Virus record (IMG/VR): IMGVR_UViG_3300030103_000726
Span: 1 to 28,184 of that record
Direction: 5' to 3' (one strand)
DNA: 28,184 nucleotides
From: a virus
This document shows, piece after piece, positions 17,407 to 23,645 of this stretch. The translations under genes and the position numbers were made by a program. Position 1 is the stretch's first letter; the number at the start of each line of letters is the position of its first letter. The notes under the pieces were generated by a model. That model ran no database searches. It was not told where the DNA came from and worked only from the letters and a program-made list of their open reading frames with translations.

Positions 17407-17751
17407 TCATCCTTTTGAATCCTTCTCAGTCTGGATGTAGCCATAAAGCAATACGCTGTAGTTGATTAGATCCAGCACGGTGTCCTCGATCTTCTCGTCA
17501 GCAACCTTGTACTCACCAGTATCAAGGAAAGTAATCAGGCGTGAGATCTTGTCCGTCATGCGGACCATGAACCCCCGCTTGGTGTCGGTGATACCCAACT
17601 TCTCTACACGAGTGAAGTTCAGGAAGGGGTCGCTTTGGTTCTCACCCCCTGAATAGTCGTGGTTTTTCTTGGACATCAACATCTGTGCATTGTTGCAAAG
17701 GTGTTGGTGTAGTTTCAGTAGTTCTTCTCTTGTCATCCTCTTGGCTCCCAT
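17407..17751 (-). CDS. DUF1599-type protein (nucleotide-modification-associated domain)
   Basis: This 114-residue protein matches the pattern of the PF07659 family: an N-terminal helix, then KKNHDYSGG...DPFLNFTRVEKLGI, then RMTDKISRLITFL and EKIEDTVLDLINYSVLLYGYI. The spaced acidic and Lys residues (KNHDY, DK, E..DT..DL) resemble all-alpha NTP pyrophosphatases of the MazG/dUTPase type, so action on a nucleotide is plausible but unproven. It lies in the replication cluster immediately after the exonuclease, overlapping its end by 19 bases. The start could also be the ATG at 17736, which overlaps the exonuclease stop as ATGA. No base-modifying pathway is visible in this window. Confidence 0.7.
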   Translation of the reverse strand: MGAKRMTREELLKLHQHLCNNAQMLMSKKNHDYSGGENQSDPFLNFTRVEKLGITDTKRGFMVRMTDKISRLITFLDTGEYKVADEKIEDTVLDLINYSVLLYGYIQTEKDSKG

Positions 17752-18485
17752 AGTTTGACTTCTTTGGTTTTGAAATTGTAATCGCCTTCTCGCATGATAT
17801 AGGCAACTCGTGCCTGCTGTAGAGCATCCTCTTCATCAAAGCCCTGATCTTCGTAGGCTCGTCGAACAGTCTCCCAGCAGGGGTCTGTCTTCAGGAGTTT
17901 GGCGGCAGTCTTTGGACCGATACCGGGGCATCCTGAGTACCCATCCACTGGATCACCCGTGAGGGTTTGCAGCAAATGATTGTAGTGTCCATCCGTTGGC
18001 GTGACTTCTGAGACATCTTCCTCAGGTCTGCCGGGATTGTAATGAAGACCTTTGATCTGCTTCAGGTCTTTGTCTGTGGTCACAAGTATCTTTTCAAACT
18101 TCGTCTGCCACATCTTCCTGCCCATCAGCATGCCGCAGACATCATCTGCTTCAAGGTTGGAATACTCATAGTGATTGTAGGTTTCCCGAACATACTGCTT
18201 GAGGGCATGAAAGAGCAGGGGCTTGCGGGTCTTCTTGCGGTTTGCTTTGTATGTCGGGAGTACTTCTTTCCTCCAGTTCTTCTCACCACTTAGAGCAATC
18301 GCAATATTGCCCGCGTTTAGTTTCTGCTTGAGGTCAGCAATCTGAATATCAAATCGCTGGCGTGCTTCACGAGCGTCCCCATGCAGGGTCCACATGTCAT
18401 CTCCCCAGTCCCATGCTACCTCGCTGCCGAGGGCACACTCCCAGAGAAAGATATCTCCGTCAATCACAAGGGCCGTTTTCGTCAT
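17733..18485 (-). CDS. 5'-3' exonuclease (T7 gp6-like, FEN/PIN-type)
   Basis: This 250-residue nuclease degrades host DNA and removes RNA primers. Motifs of the 5'-3' exonuclease/FEN family are all present: VIDGD near the start, then YKANRKKTRKP (about 77-87), LEADDVCG (about 110), VTTDKDLKQI (about 135) and the helix-3-turn-helix GDPVDGYSGCPGIGPKTAAKLL (about 172-193). T7 gp6 has 300 residues. I prefer this ATG (MTKTALVIDGD), with GGAAT upstream, over one four codons earlier at 18497. It overlaps the preceding small gene by 26 bases. Its place downstream of DNA polymerase matches the T7 order 5-6. Confidence 0.94.
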   Translation of the reverse strand: MTKTALVIDGDIFLWECALGSEVAWDWGDDMWTLHGDAREARQRFDIQIADLKQKLNAGNIAIALSGEKNWRKEVLPTYKANRKKTRKPLLFHALKQYVRETYNHYEYSNLEADDVCGMLMGRKMWQTKFEKILVTTDKDLKQIKGLHYNPGRPEEDVSEVTPTDGHYNHLLQTLTGDPVDGYSGCPGIGPKTAAKLLKTDPCWETVRRAYEDQGFDEEDALQQARVAYIMREGDYNFKTKEVKLWEPRG

Positions 18486-18684
18486 CGCTGATTCCATTCA
18501 TAACTGCGTGCTTGCCAATCTCTACGAGTCCAAGCACTGAGTGAAATGGCCCTTGAAAGGCCACGGTTACATCCTCGACATCTTCCGTGCGATTGTTCGC
18601 GGCGAGGAACACCATCGTGTCGTGGCGAGTACGCAACTCATCCAACAACTTGGTGGTGGGGATCATATCTAAAGGTTCATCCAT
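18460..18684 (-). CDS. Small acidic protein of unknown function between polymerase/HEG and exonuclease
   Basis: This 74-residue protein (MDEPLDMIPTTKLLDELRTR...) is not one I recognise; T7 has genes 5.5 and 5.7 in the same interval, without obvious similarity. It is moderately acidic, with a central hydrophobic strand region (TMVFLAANN, VTVAFQGPFHSVLGLVEIG). Its ATG overlaps the stop of the homing endonuclease as TGATG. The AAGGAG that serves it lies within the last codons of that endonuclease gene, 12 bases before the ATG or nine before an adjacent TTG. The shared start/stop implies coupled translation. Confidence 0.7.
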   Translation of the reverse strand: MDEPLDMIPTTKLLDELRTRHDTMVFLAANNRTEDVEDVTVAFQGPFHSVLGLVEIGKHAVMNGISDDENGPCD

Positions 18685-19136
18685 CAAAATCTCTGTCTCC
18701 TTAATTTCTTGAGCCTGCGGGATTGCGACTTCCGCATCTCTGAGTTACGCGGATACTTACTGCCGTGAGCCACGATCTTGGCTTGAGCAGTTTTGTACCG
18801 CAGATAAGGCATTACACGCTTGAGTATTTCCTCTGCGTTCCTGCCATACACAGACCAACGAAACACAGTCGCATCGTTCCGTTGCCGTGTTGTAACTGAC
18901 CCGCCGAATAGTCGAGCGGGTGTTGTCACTAAAGAAGGAGACACTGAATCAACCTCTATTACAGGCCCATTATGAAAAGACACATATCCCTCCCCATCAA
19001 TTACTCCAGCCAACCATGCAACATCAGTGAGTGTCGGCCCATGTTCGTCCGATCTTGTACTCACCGTCGAGTGGACATCTGAACTTGTAATGTTCACCGG
19101 CCTTACGCATCGCTTGTACCGCAGTTCGTCCGACAT
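18684..19136 (-). CDS. LAGLIDADG homing endonuclease, free-standing, overlapping the DNA polymerase 3' end
   Basis: From the chosen ATG the product is 150 residues. It carries one clear LAGLIDADG motif, WLAGVIDGEG (about residues 41-50, catalytic acid Glu49), then the typical fold elements ELFGG-like ARLFGGSVTTRQ, FRWSVYGRNAEEILKRVMPYLRYKTAQAKIV and a very basic tail (RKSQSRRLKKLRRQRF). Single-motif enzymes act as homodimers and cut long DNA sites in cognate genes lacking the element. The start at 19136 has GAGG six bases upstream, but 113 bases then overlap the polymerase frame. A GTG at 19064 would leave the motif intact with less overlap. The motif begins right after the polymerase stop at 19024. 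T7-type phages carry HNH homing endonucleases (gene 5.3) in this same slot, so this is an equivalent position with a different nuclease family. Confidence 0.88.
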   Translation of the reverse strand: MSDELRYKRCVRPVNITSSDVHSTVSTRSDEHGPTLTDVAWLAGVIDGEGYVSFHNGPVIEVDSVSPSLVTTPARLFGGSVTTRQRNDATVFRWSVYGRNAEEILKRVMPYLRYKTAQAKIVAHGSKYPRNSEMRKSQSRRLKKLRRQRF

Positions 19137-20835
19137 CATCCGCCTCTTCATGGTTAGTTTGGAGTTGCACTTCATCATGAACGTGCATCAGTTGTTGTAC
19201 ATCCAGACGATCATTATGAAAGTCCTCGTGCATAATAACAGTTGCACGCTTCATCAGAATACTACCAGCAGATTGCAGCAGAAGATTCAAAGCACTATGC
19301 TCAGATCTAATTGGCAGCCTCCGACCATCAATAGCGGGCAACCATTCTTGTGACTGCAACTTCTTGGCGATAGCATTCTTCAGACGCTTGAGTGCTGGAA
19401 TACCTCGTTCAAGCATATTCCTCATACGTCGCCCTTCAGTCTTGCCGCCGCCAACAAGGCTTCCAATCTTGACATCACCAGCACCATACAAGGTGGCATA
19501 CATAATGCCCTTACCAGTTGAGCGTGAGACACCCATCTTGTCAGCATTAAACTGGTGGATATCACCTTCTTGGATTACGGATGCGTACTCGCCATCATCC
19601 CATCGGGCTAGATAGTGAGCAAGGCACCGTAGTTCCAGACCAGACATATCGCAGCCGACCATGACTTTACCATCGGCAGGAGTGAACAAGGCTCTGCACT
19701 CTTTACCCCAAAGAGATCCGAGGGAGGGGACCTGACCAAGGTTGGGTCTTGAGTGTGAGCAACGTGAGGACACAGTACCCATCGTGTTGACCCTGCCATG
19801 TACCTTGCCATCGCGGACAACTTTAAGCCACGCCTCTTTGCCATCACTAAGTTGGCCTAGACGCTTGATGATAGTCAGATATCTAGTGAGAACCTTAGCC
19901 TCTGGGTAGTCAAGCGAAGAAAGCACCGCCTCATCAACACGGGGGCGGCCATCACCAGTAAGTTCCGTTGGCTTCCAGCCATACATCGCCTTCAATGCGT
20001 TGGCGATCTGCAACCTACTGCCGGGATTGAACGGGATCTTGCGAACCTTACGGGGACCAGCGATCAGGTTGAAGGTGTCTTTGTTGGTGTAGTCCTTCTT
20101 ACGTTTGTACTGCTCCTTGGTCACCTTATGGTAGTAATACTGAGGAGTCTTCATCGGCTCCTCCTGCGGCGGGAATACTTCTTGGAGCGTTGCTTCCATC
20201 TCCGCCTTCTCTCCGATAAGTTCTGCGTGTAATCTTTTGGCGGCATCTTCGTCAAACGTCACGCCCTCCTTCTCTTGCCGCCGAATGATGTTGTCGAACC
20301 GATCCTCAAGTTCATGAGCATCCTCGTTGAATGTCTCGGATATTGCTGACCACAACTTCATGTTGACCAGAACATCCTGCTTGCAGTAGTCACCCATCTC
20401 ATCGGTGTACTCAGACCAGTCAGTAGTCTCGCCATAGTCACCTTTGTGTAGGCCCAGACGGTAGCCCCAAGCCTTCAGGGAGTAGCGGCCTCGGAGTTCT
20501 GGCGGCATGTCGCGGTTGGTGAAGTCACCACGAGCGACATCAGGGTTGAAGATCCGACCAGCAATCATGGTGTCGATGACATGGCAATCACCCAAGGTGT
20601 ACGCGGGGTACAACTTCTTAATCGCAGGGATGTCAAAGCGTTTGATGTTGTGACCAATCAGGCGATCAGCCAGCCGCATCTTCTGCAATCCTTTGATGAT
20701 GTCATCACCGTGATACAGATCTACTTCACCAGTAGACATGTCGCCGATAGCAATGCAGTGAATAACCTTGAGGTCAGACAGGTTTGCCCAGTCCTCGATG
20801 GCGTTTGTTTCGATATCAAATACTAATTCATACAA
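19024..20835 (-). CDS. DNA polymerase, family A with 3'-5' exonuclease (T7 gp5-like)
   Basis: This 603-residue replicative polymerase is complete. The proofreading domain has FDIETN (Asp7, Glu9), GHNIKRFD (about 61-68) and YCKQD (Asp154). The polymerase domain has SSRCSHSRPNLGQVPS (about 356-371), motif A VGCDMSGLELR (Asp396), motif B RSTGKGIMYATLYG (about 438-451) and motif C HVHDEVQ (Asp554). It ends GRTWADTH, the usual family terminus. T7 gp5 has 704 residues; the thioredoxin-binding insertion seen in T7 is not obvious here. There is no intein or intron interrupting the conserved motifs. Its start overlaps the upstream small gene by eight bases, with GAGGACA about eleven bases before the ATG. 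Confidence 0.97.
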   Translation of the reverse strand: MYELVFDIETNAIEDWANLSDLKVIHCIAIGDMSTGEVDLYHGDDIIKGLQKMRLADRLIGHNIKRFDIPAIKKLYPAYTLGDCHVIDTMIAGRIFNPDVARGDFTNRDMPPELRGRYSLKAWGYRLGLHKGDYGETTDWSEYTDEMGDYCKQDVLVNMKLWSAISETFNEDAHELEDRFDNIIRRQEKEGVTFDEDAAKRLHAELIGEKAEMEATLQEVFPPQEEPMKTPQYYYHKVTKEQYKRKKDYTNKDTFNLIAGPRKVRKIPFNPGSRLQIANALKAMYGWKPTELTGDGRPRVDEAVLSSLDYPEAKVLTRYLTIIKRLGQLSDGKEAWLKVVRDGKVHGRVNTMGTVSSRCSHSRPNLGQVPSLGSLWGKECRALFTPADGKVMVGCDMSGLELRCLAHYLARWDDGEYASVIQEGDIHQFNADKMGVSRSTGKGIMYATLYGAGDVKIGSLVGGGKTEGRRMRNMLERGIPALKRLKNAIAKKLQSQEWLPAIDGRRLPIRSEHSALNLLLQSAGSILMKRATVIMHEDFHNDRLDVQQLMHVHDEVQLQTNHEEADDVGRTAVQAMRKAGEHYKFRCPLDGEYKIGRTWADTH

Positions 20836-21088
20836 GGTAATTGTCCTCCAAGTAATCCCACAAATCAGGGTCAGCGATTATCGCGTCGATAATCTTTTTG
20901 AATATTCTTTTCTCATAGATCTCAATACATTGACGGGTGACTTTCTTTCCAAACTTTGGGTCTTTCCCCAACTGGTTAGCCACCCATGTATATGAACGGG
21001 GTATTTCAGTCTCCAAACGTATAGGTTTGTCCAACGGATCTTTGGTTCGAGTAGGTTTGACTTCGGTATGTGATCTATCAACTCGCAT
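20828..21088 (-). CDS. Small basic protein of unknown function between primase-helicase and DNA polymerase
   Basis: From the second ATG this is an 86-residue protein (MRVDRSHTEVKPTRTKDPLD...), unrecognised. The first ~35 residues are polar and basic; from about 37 it is predicted helical (SYTWVANQLGKDPKFGKKVTRQCIEIYEKRIFKKIIDAI) with an acidic C-terminus (DPDLWDYLEDNYLV). I chose 21088 because GAGG lies six bases upstream; an earlier in-frame start at 21118 lies deep in the primase-helicase gene and has no comparable site. It overlaps both neighbours by about ten bases. Confidence 0.72.
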   Translation of the reverse strand: MRVDRSHTEVKPTRTKDPLDKPIRLETEIPRSYTWVANQLGKDPKFGKKVTRQCIEIYEKRIFKKIIDAIIADPDLWDYLEDNYLV

Positions 21089-22667
21089 TGGATTCCTCAA
21101 AAGGTGAGTGGAACTCATTCAATCGACCAGTTGAGGGGTTGTACTCCAGTGTTGCACATACCCCCGTCGTGCCAGCATAACGATTTTTGAGAACGCGGAT
21201 GGTTGTATTCCGTGCTTCAAGTTGATCTTGTTGGTTACGTTCGCAGCCAAGCACAGCATCGGACAGTTGAGCAATGGCATGTGATCCACGCAACTGACTG
21301 AGTGAGGTGGCAGCACCTTCCTCGTGACCACGGCCATCAGGACGCTTGAGGTGAGAGACAAGCACGCAGTGGGTGTCTGTCTCCTCTACAAGGGCACGGA
21401 GTTTGGTCATGGTGTTGTCGATCATCCGCCGCTCGTCGCCCTCCTCAAGGGCAGACACAAGGATGGACAGGTGGTCAAGGAAGATGAACTTGCAGCCCAG
21501 CCCCTTGCACATGTACCTGACTTGTCCCAATAGTCGAGCAGGGTCTTGGCTACCCCAGTGATCATAGAGAACCAGATTGCCATGACCAATACACTCGTTG
21601 AATGCGTTGCGTCTTGCGTCTTCTGGTAACTCACGGAACGTGGTATGTGGTACATCCATGTGGATTGCCATCATGCACTCAGCAGTCTTCTTGATACTTT
21701 CTTCAAGAGCAATGTATCCAACCTTGTGACCTTGCTGCACCAGATAGTGAGCCAACTCACGGCAGACCGATGACTTGCCGATGCCAGTACCAGCGGTCAG
21801 GGTGACGAGTTCACCGCCACGCATACCCAAGAGACTGTCGTTGAATCCCTGCCACGGATACTCAACATGCCAACCAGTATCCGACTTGTTGATGTGATCC
21901 CATAGTTCCTCACCAGCAACCACACCATCGGGTCGGAAGGTCTTGGCCTCCCAGATAGCAGACACCAGTTCTTTGACCTTACCCTTCATGATGCACTCGT
22001 TGGCATCCTTCTCAGGCAAGCCATGTACGATCTTGCACTTGCCGGGAGTGATGAGGTGGGCACATGCGTTGGCAGCAGCACGCCCAGCATCGTCTTGGTC
22101 AAAGCACAGGACTACCACATCGAATGTCTCAAGCCATTCAAGGGACTTGCTGATTGCTTTGGGTGCAGCCGCCGCTCCGTTGGGGACGGATACGACAGGC
22201 CACTTGTTCTCAAACGCTTGGCTTACCGACAGGGCATCAAGTTCACCCTCAGTAATAACTACACGTTTGCCTGACTTCGATGGGTCCCAAAGGTGTTCAC
22301 CGTAAAGGTTGATGGACTTGGGTTCACCCAGCCACCTGAACTCCTTGGTATGAGAACGCAACTTCTGTGCTTTGAGATGTCCCTTGGGACAACGGTAGTT
22401 GGCAACTTGAAAGGGTTTGCCATTGATCTTGCCCATGCCATACCCCCACTTCTTGCATGTCTCAATCTTGATCCCCCTCTTCTTGAGAGTAATGTATTCA
22501 ATATCAATCAAACTCATGTTTGATGTCTCCGGTTCTGGTGTTGTAGATGCACCTCCTCGGTATCCGCAACCGGGAGTAAAACAATGCGATGAGCCATCAT
22601 CATAGATGGCTAAGTTATCTTTGCTACCGCACTTCTCGCAAGGCTCGTGCCTTAGGAAGTTCGCCAT
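21078..22667 (-). CDS. DNA primase-helicase (T7 gp4-like)
   Basis: This 529-residue bifunctional protein primes and unwinds the replication fork. The N-terminal zinc ribbon has Cys10, Cys13, Cys29 and Cys34. The TOPRIM primase domain has VVITEGELDAL (Glu140) and LCFDQDDAGR (about 187-196). The DnaB/RecA-type helicase has Walker A LTAGTGIGKSS (about 290-300), EES after the first strand (about 322), Walker B FIFLDH (about 394-399), VLVSHLKRP (about 435-443) and LRGSHAIAQLSDAVLGCERN (about 459-478). T7 gp4A has 566 residues. The ribosome site GGAGGTGA lies within the RusA gene, which it overlaps by 44 bases. Confidence 0.97.
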   Translation of the reverse strand: MANFLRHEPCEKCGSKDNLAIYDDGSSHCFTPGCGYRGGASTTPEPETSNMSLIDIEYITLKKRGIKIETCKKWGYGMGKINGKPFQVANYRCPKGHLKAQKLRSHTKEFRWLGEPKSINLYGEHLWDPSKSGKRVVITEGELDALSVSQAFENKWPVVSVPNGAAAAPKAISKSLEWLETFDVVVLCFDQDDAGRAAANACAHLITPGKCKIVHGLPEKDANECIMKGKVKELVSAIWEAKTFRPDGVVAGEELWDHINKSDTGWHVEYPWQGFNDSLLGMRGGELVTLTAGTGIGKSSVCRELAHYLVQQGHKVGYIALEESIKKTAECMMAIHMDVPHTTFRELPEDARRNAFNECIGHGNLVLYDHWGSQDPARLLGQVRYMCKGLGCKFIFLDHLSILVSALEEGDERRMIDNTMTKLRALVEETDTHCVLVSHLKRPDGRGHEEGAATSLSQLRGSHAIAQLSDAVLGCERNQQDQLEARNTTIRVLKNRYAGTTGVCATLEYNPSTGRLNEFHSPFEESNAS

Positions 22668-23052
22668 ATTCAGTCACCTCCAGTTCAATTCTAGGCTCGT
22701 CGCTGTATTCCTTTCGTGCAACGAGACTATGTATCTGGTCATCATCAAACCAGATGATCCTGTTCAACACATCCAGTGTCTTCAGGTAGTTGTCGATGTC
22801 ACCCCGAGGGGCAACACGATTGGTCTTCTTTGGACGAGGACAATAGAACGTCACATCCAAATGAAGAGGACCACCTAGCGGCAGGATGTCGGGGTACTTC
22901 ATTTCTCCCAACACCACTGCCGAGGTGTTCCTAAATTCTGTGTACTTCTTTCCGTAGTACACATGACCCCGCCGAGTAACCCTTGGCCTAGAAGCAGGAC
23001 AAGGAGTTACTGGCAGAGTGAAATTAAAAGTCGCAGTCTTCTTCCGTGTCAT
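22624..23052 (-). CDS. RusA-type Holliday junction resolvase
   Basis: From this ATG the product is 142 residues, MTRKKTATFNFTLPVTPCPASRPRVTRRG.... It shows the RusA family plan: an N-terminal beta strand then a P-x-SRPRVTRRGHVY loop, LHLDVTFYCPRP, the catalytic segment RGDIDNYLKTLLDVLN-like GDIDNYLKTLDVLN and IIWFDDDQIHSLVARKEY. The acidic residues in DIDN and DDDQ are the metal ligands that cleave branched DNA. It occupies the slot of T7 gene 3 (endonuclease I), so it likely resolves replication and packaging branches. An ATG at 23088 with GAGG upstream is an alternative start adding 12 residues; both overlap the SSB gene. Confidence 0.88.
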   Translation of the reverse strand: MTRKKTATFNFTLPVTPCPASRPRVTRRGHVYYGKKYTEFRNTSAVVLGEMKYPDILPLGGPLHLDVTFYCPRPKKTNRVAPRGDIDNYLKTLDVLNRIIWFDDDQIHSLVARKEYSDEPRIELEVTEYGELPKARALREVR

Positions 23053-23635
23053 CTTCAGTGGTGCTTTCTGCTTCCTCCGAAGTTTCATATCCCTCTTCTT
23101 GCTGGAATCCGAATGAATCAAACTCATTGCCACCGTACTCCACGAGGTCAATGACTTGCACTGCTTTCATCCGAAGACTGAGGCCCGCTCCAACCGCCGC
23201 CGTAAAGTATGGGATTACTTCAAACCCAACACAGATCTTACTACCGCTACCGACAGTAACTTTGTTGGGATCAATATTGCCACCCTTCGCATCAATCAAC
23301 TTCGGTCGTTGTTCCCACTTGCTGCCTTCTTTACCAGCCAGTGCTTTCAACTTGAACTTGAACTCCAACTCTCCAGTTGGTGTGCCATCCTCTTCGACTT
23401 CACTCACGGGTAATGATGCAGCCTTGACCTTCTTGCCACGTTCGCTGCACACTTGCTTGTGGTGTTCATCAAGCATCTCTTGAAGCGTACTCTGGAACGC
23501 CACGCCTGTCTGGTTATCAAGACGCAGTTTGGTTTCGTAGACCCCATCGGGATCGAACTTGGTTTCGGGCTGTGACAACTTAGGCCACACTGCCTCGCCA
23601 ATAGGTGATCGCATTTTCTTAAATCTTTTCGCCAT
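23024..23635 (-). CDS. Single-stranded DNA-binding protein (T7 gp2.5-like)
   Basis: This 203-residue protein (T7 gp2.5 has 232) binds ssDNA and organises replication and annealing. It begins MAKRFKKMRSPIGEAVWPKLSQPETKFDPDGVYETKL, the usual start of marine gp2.5 relatives, and ends in a highly acidic tail (EEAESTTEDDTEEDCDF) with a terminal Phe, the feature by which gp2.5 contacts polymerase and primase-helicase. The core has OB-fold-like alternating strands (KICVGFEVIPYFTAAVGAGLSLRMKAVQVIDL). AAGGGGAA precedes the ATG by a few bases and the gene follows the RNA polymerase after ten bases. Confidence 0.93.
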   Translation of the reverse strand: MAKRFKKMRSPIGEAVWPKLSQPETKFDPDGVYETKLRLDNQTGVAFQSTLQEMLDEHHKQVCSERGKKVKAASLPVSEVEEDGTPTGELEFKFKLKALAGKEGSKWEQRPKLIDAKGGNIDPNKVTVGSGSKICVGFEVIPYFTAAVGAGLSLRMKAVQVIDLVEYGGNEFDSFGFQQEEGYETSEEAESTTEDDTEEDCDF

Positions 23636-23645
23636 TGTATTCCCC

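Noticed and set aside
19024-20835. Intein or intron in the DNA polymerase gene, given the LAGLIDADG motif nearby
   Set aside because: All exonuclease and polymerase motifs are continuous and the usual C-terminus GRTWADTH ends the frame; the endonuclease is in another frame and largely downstream.
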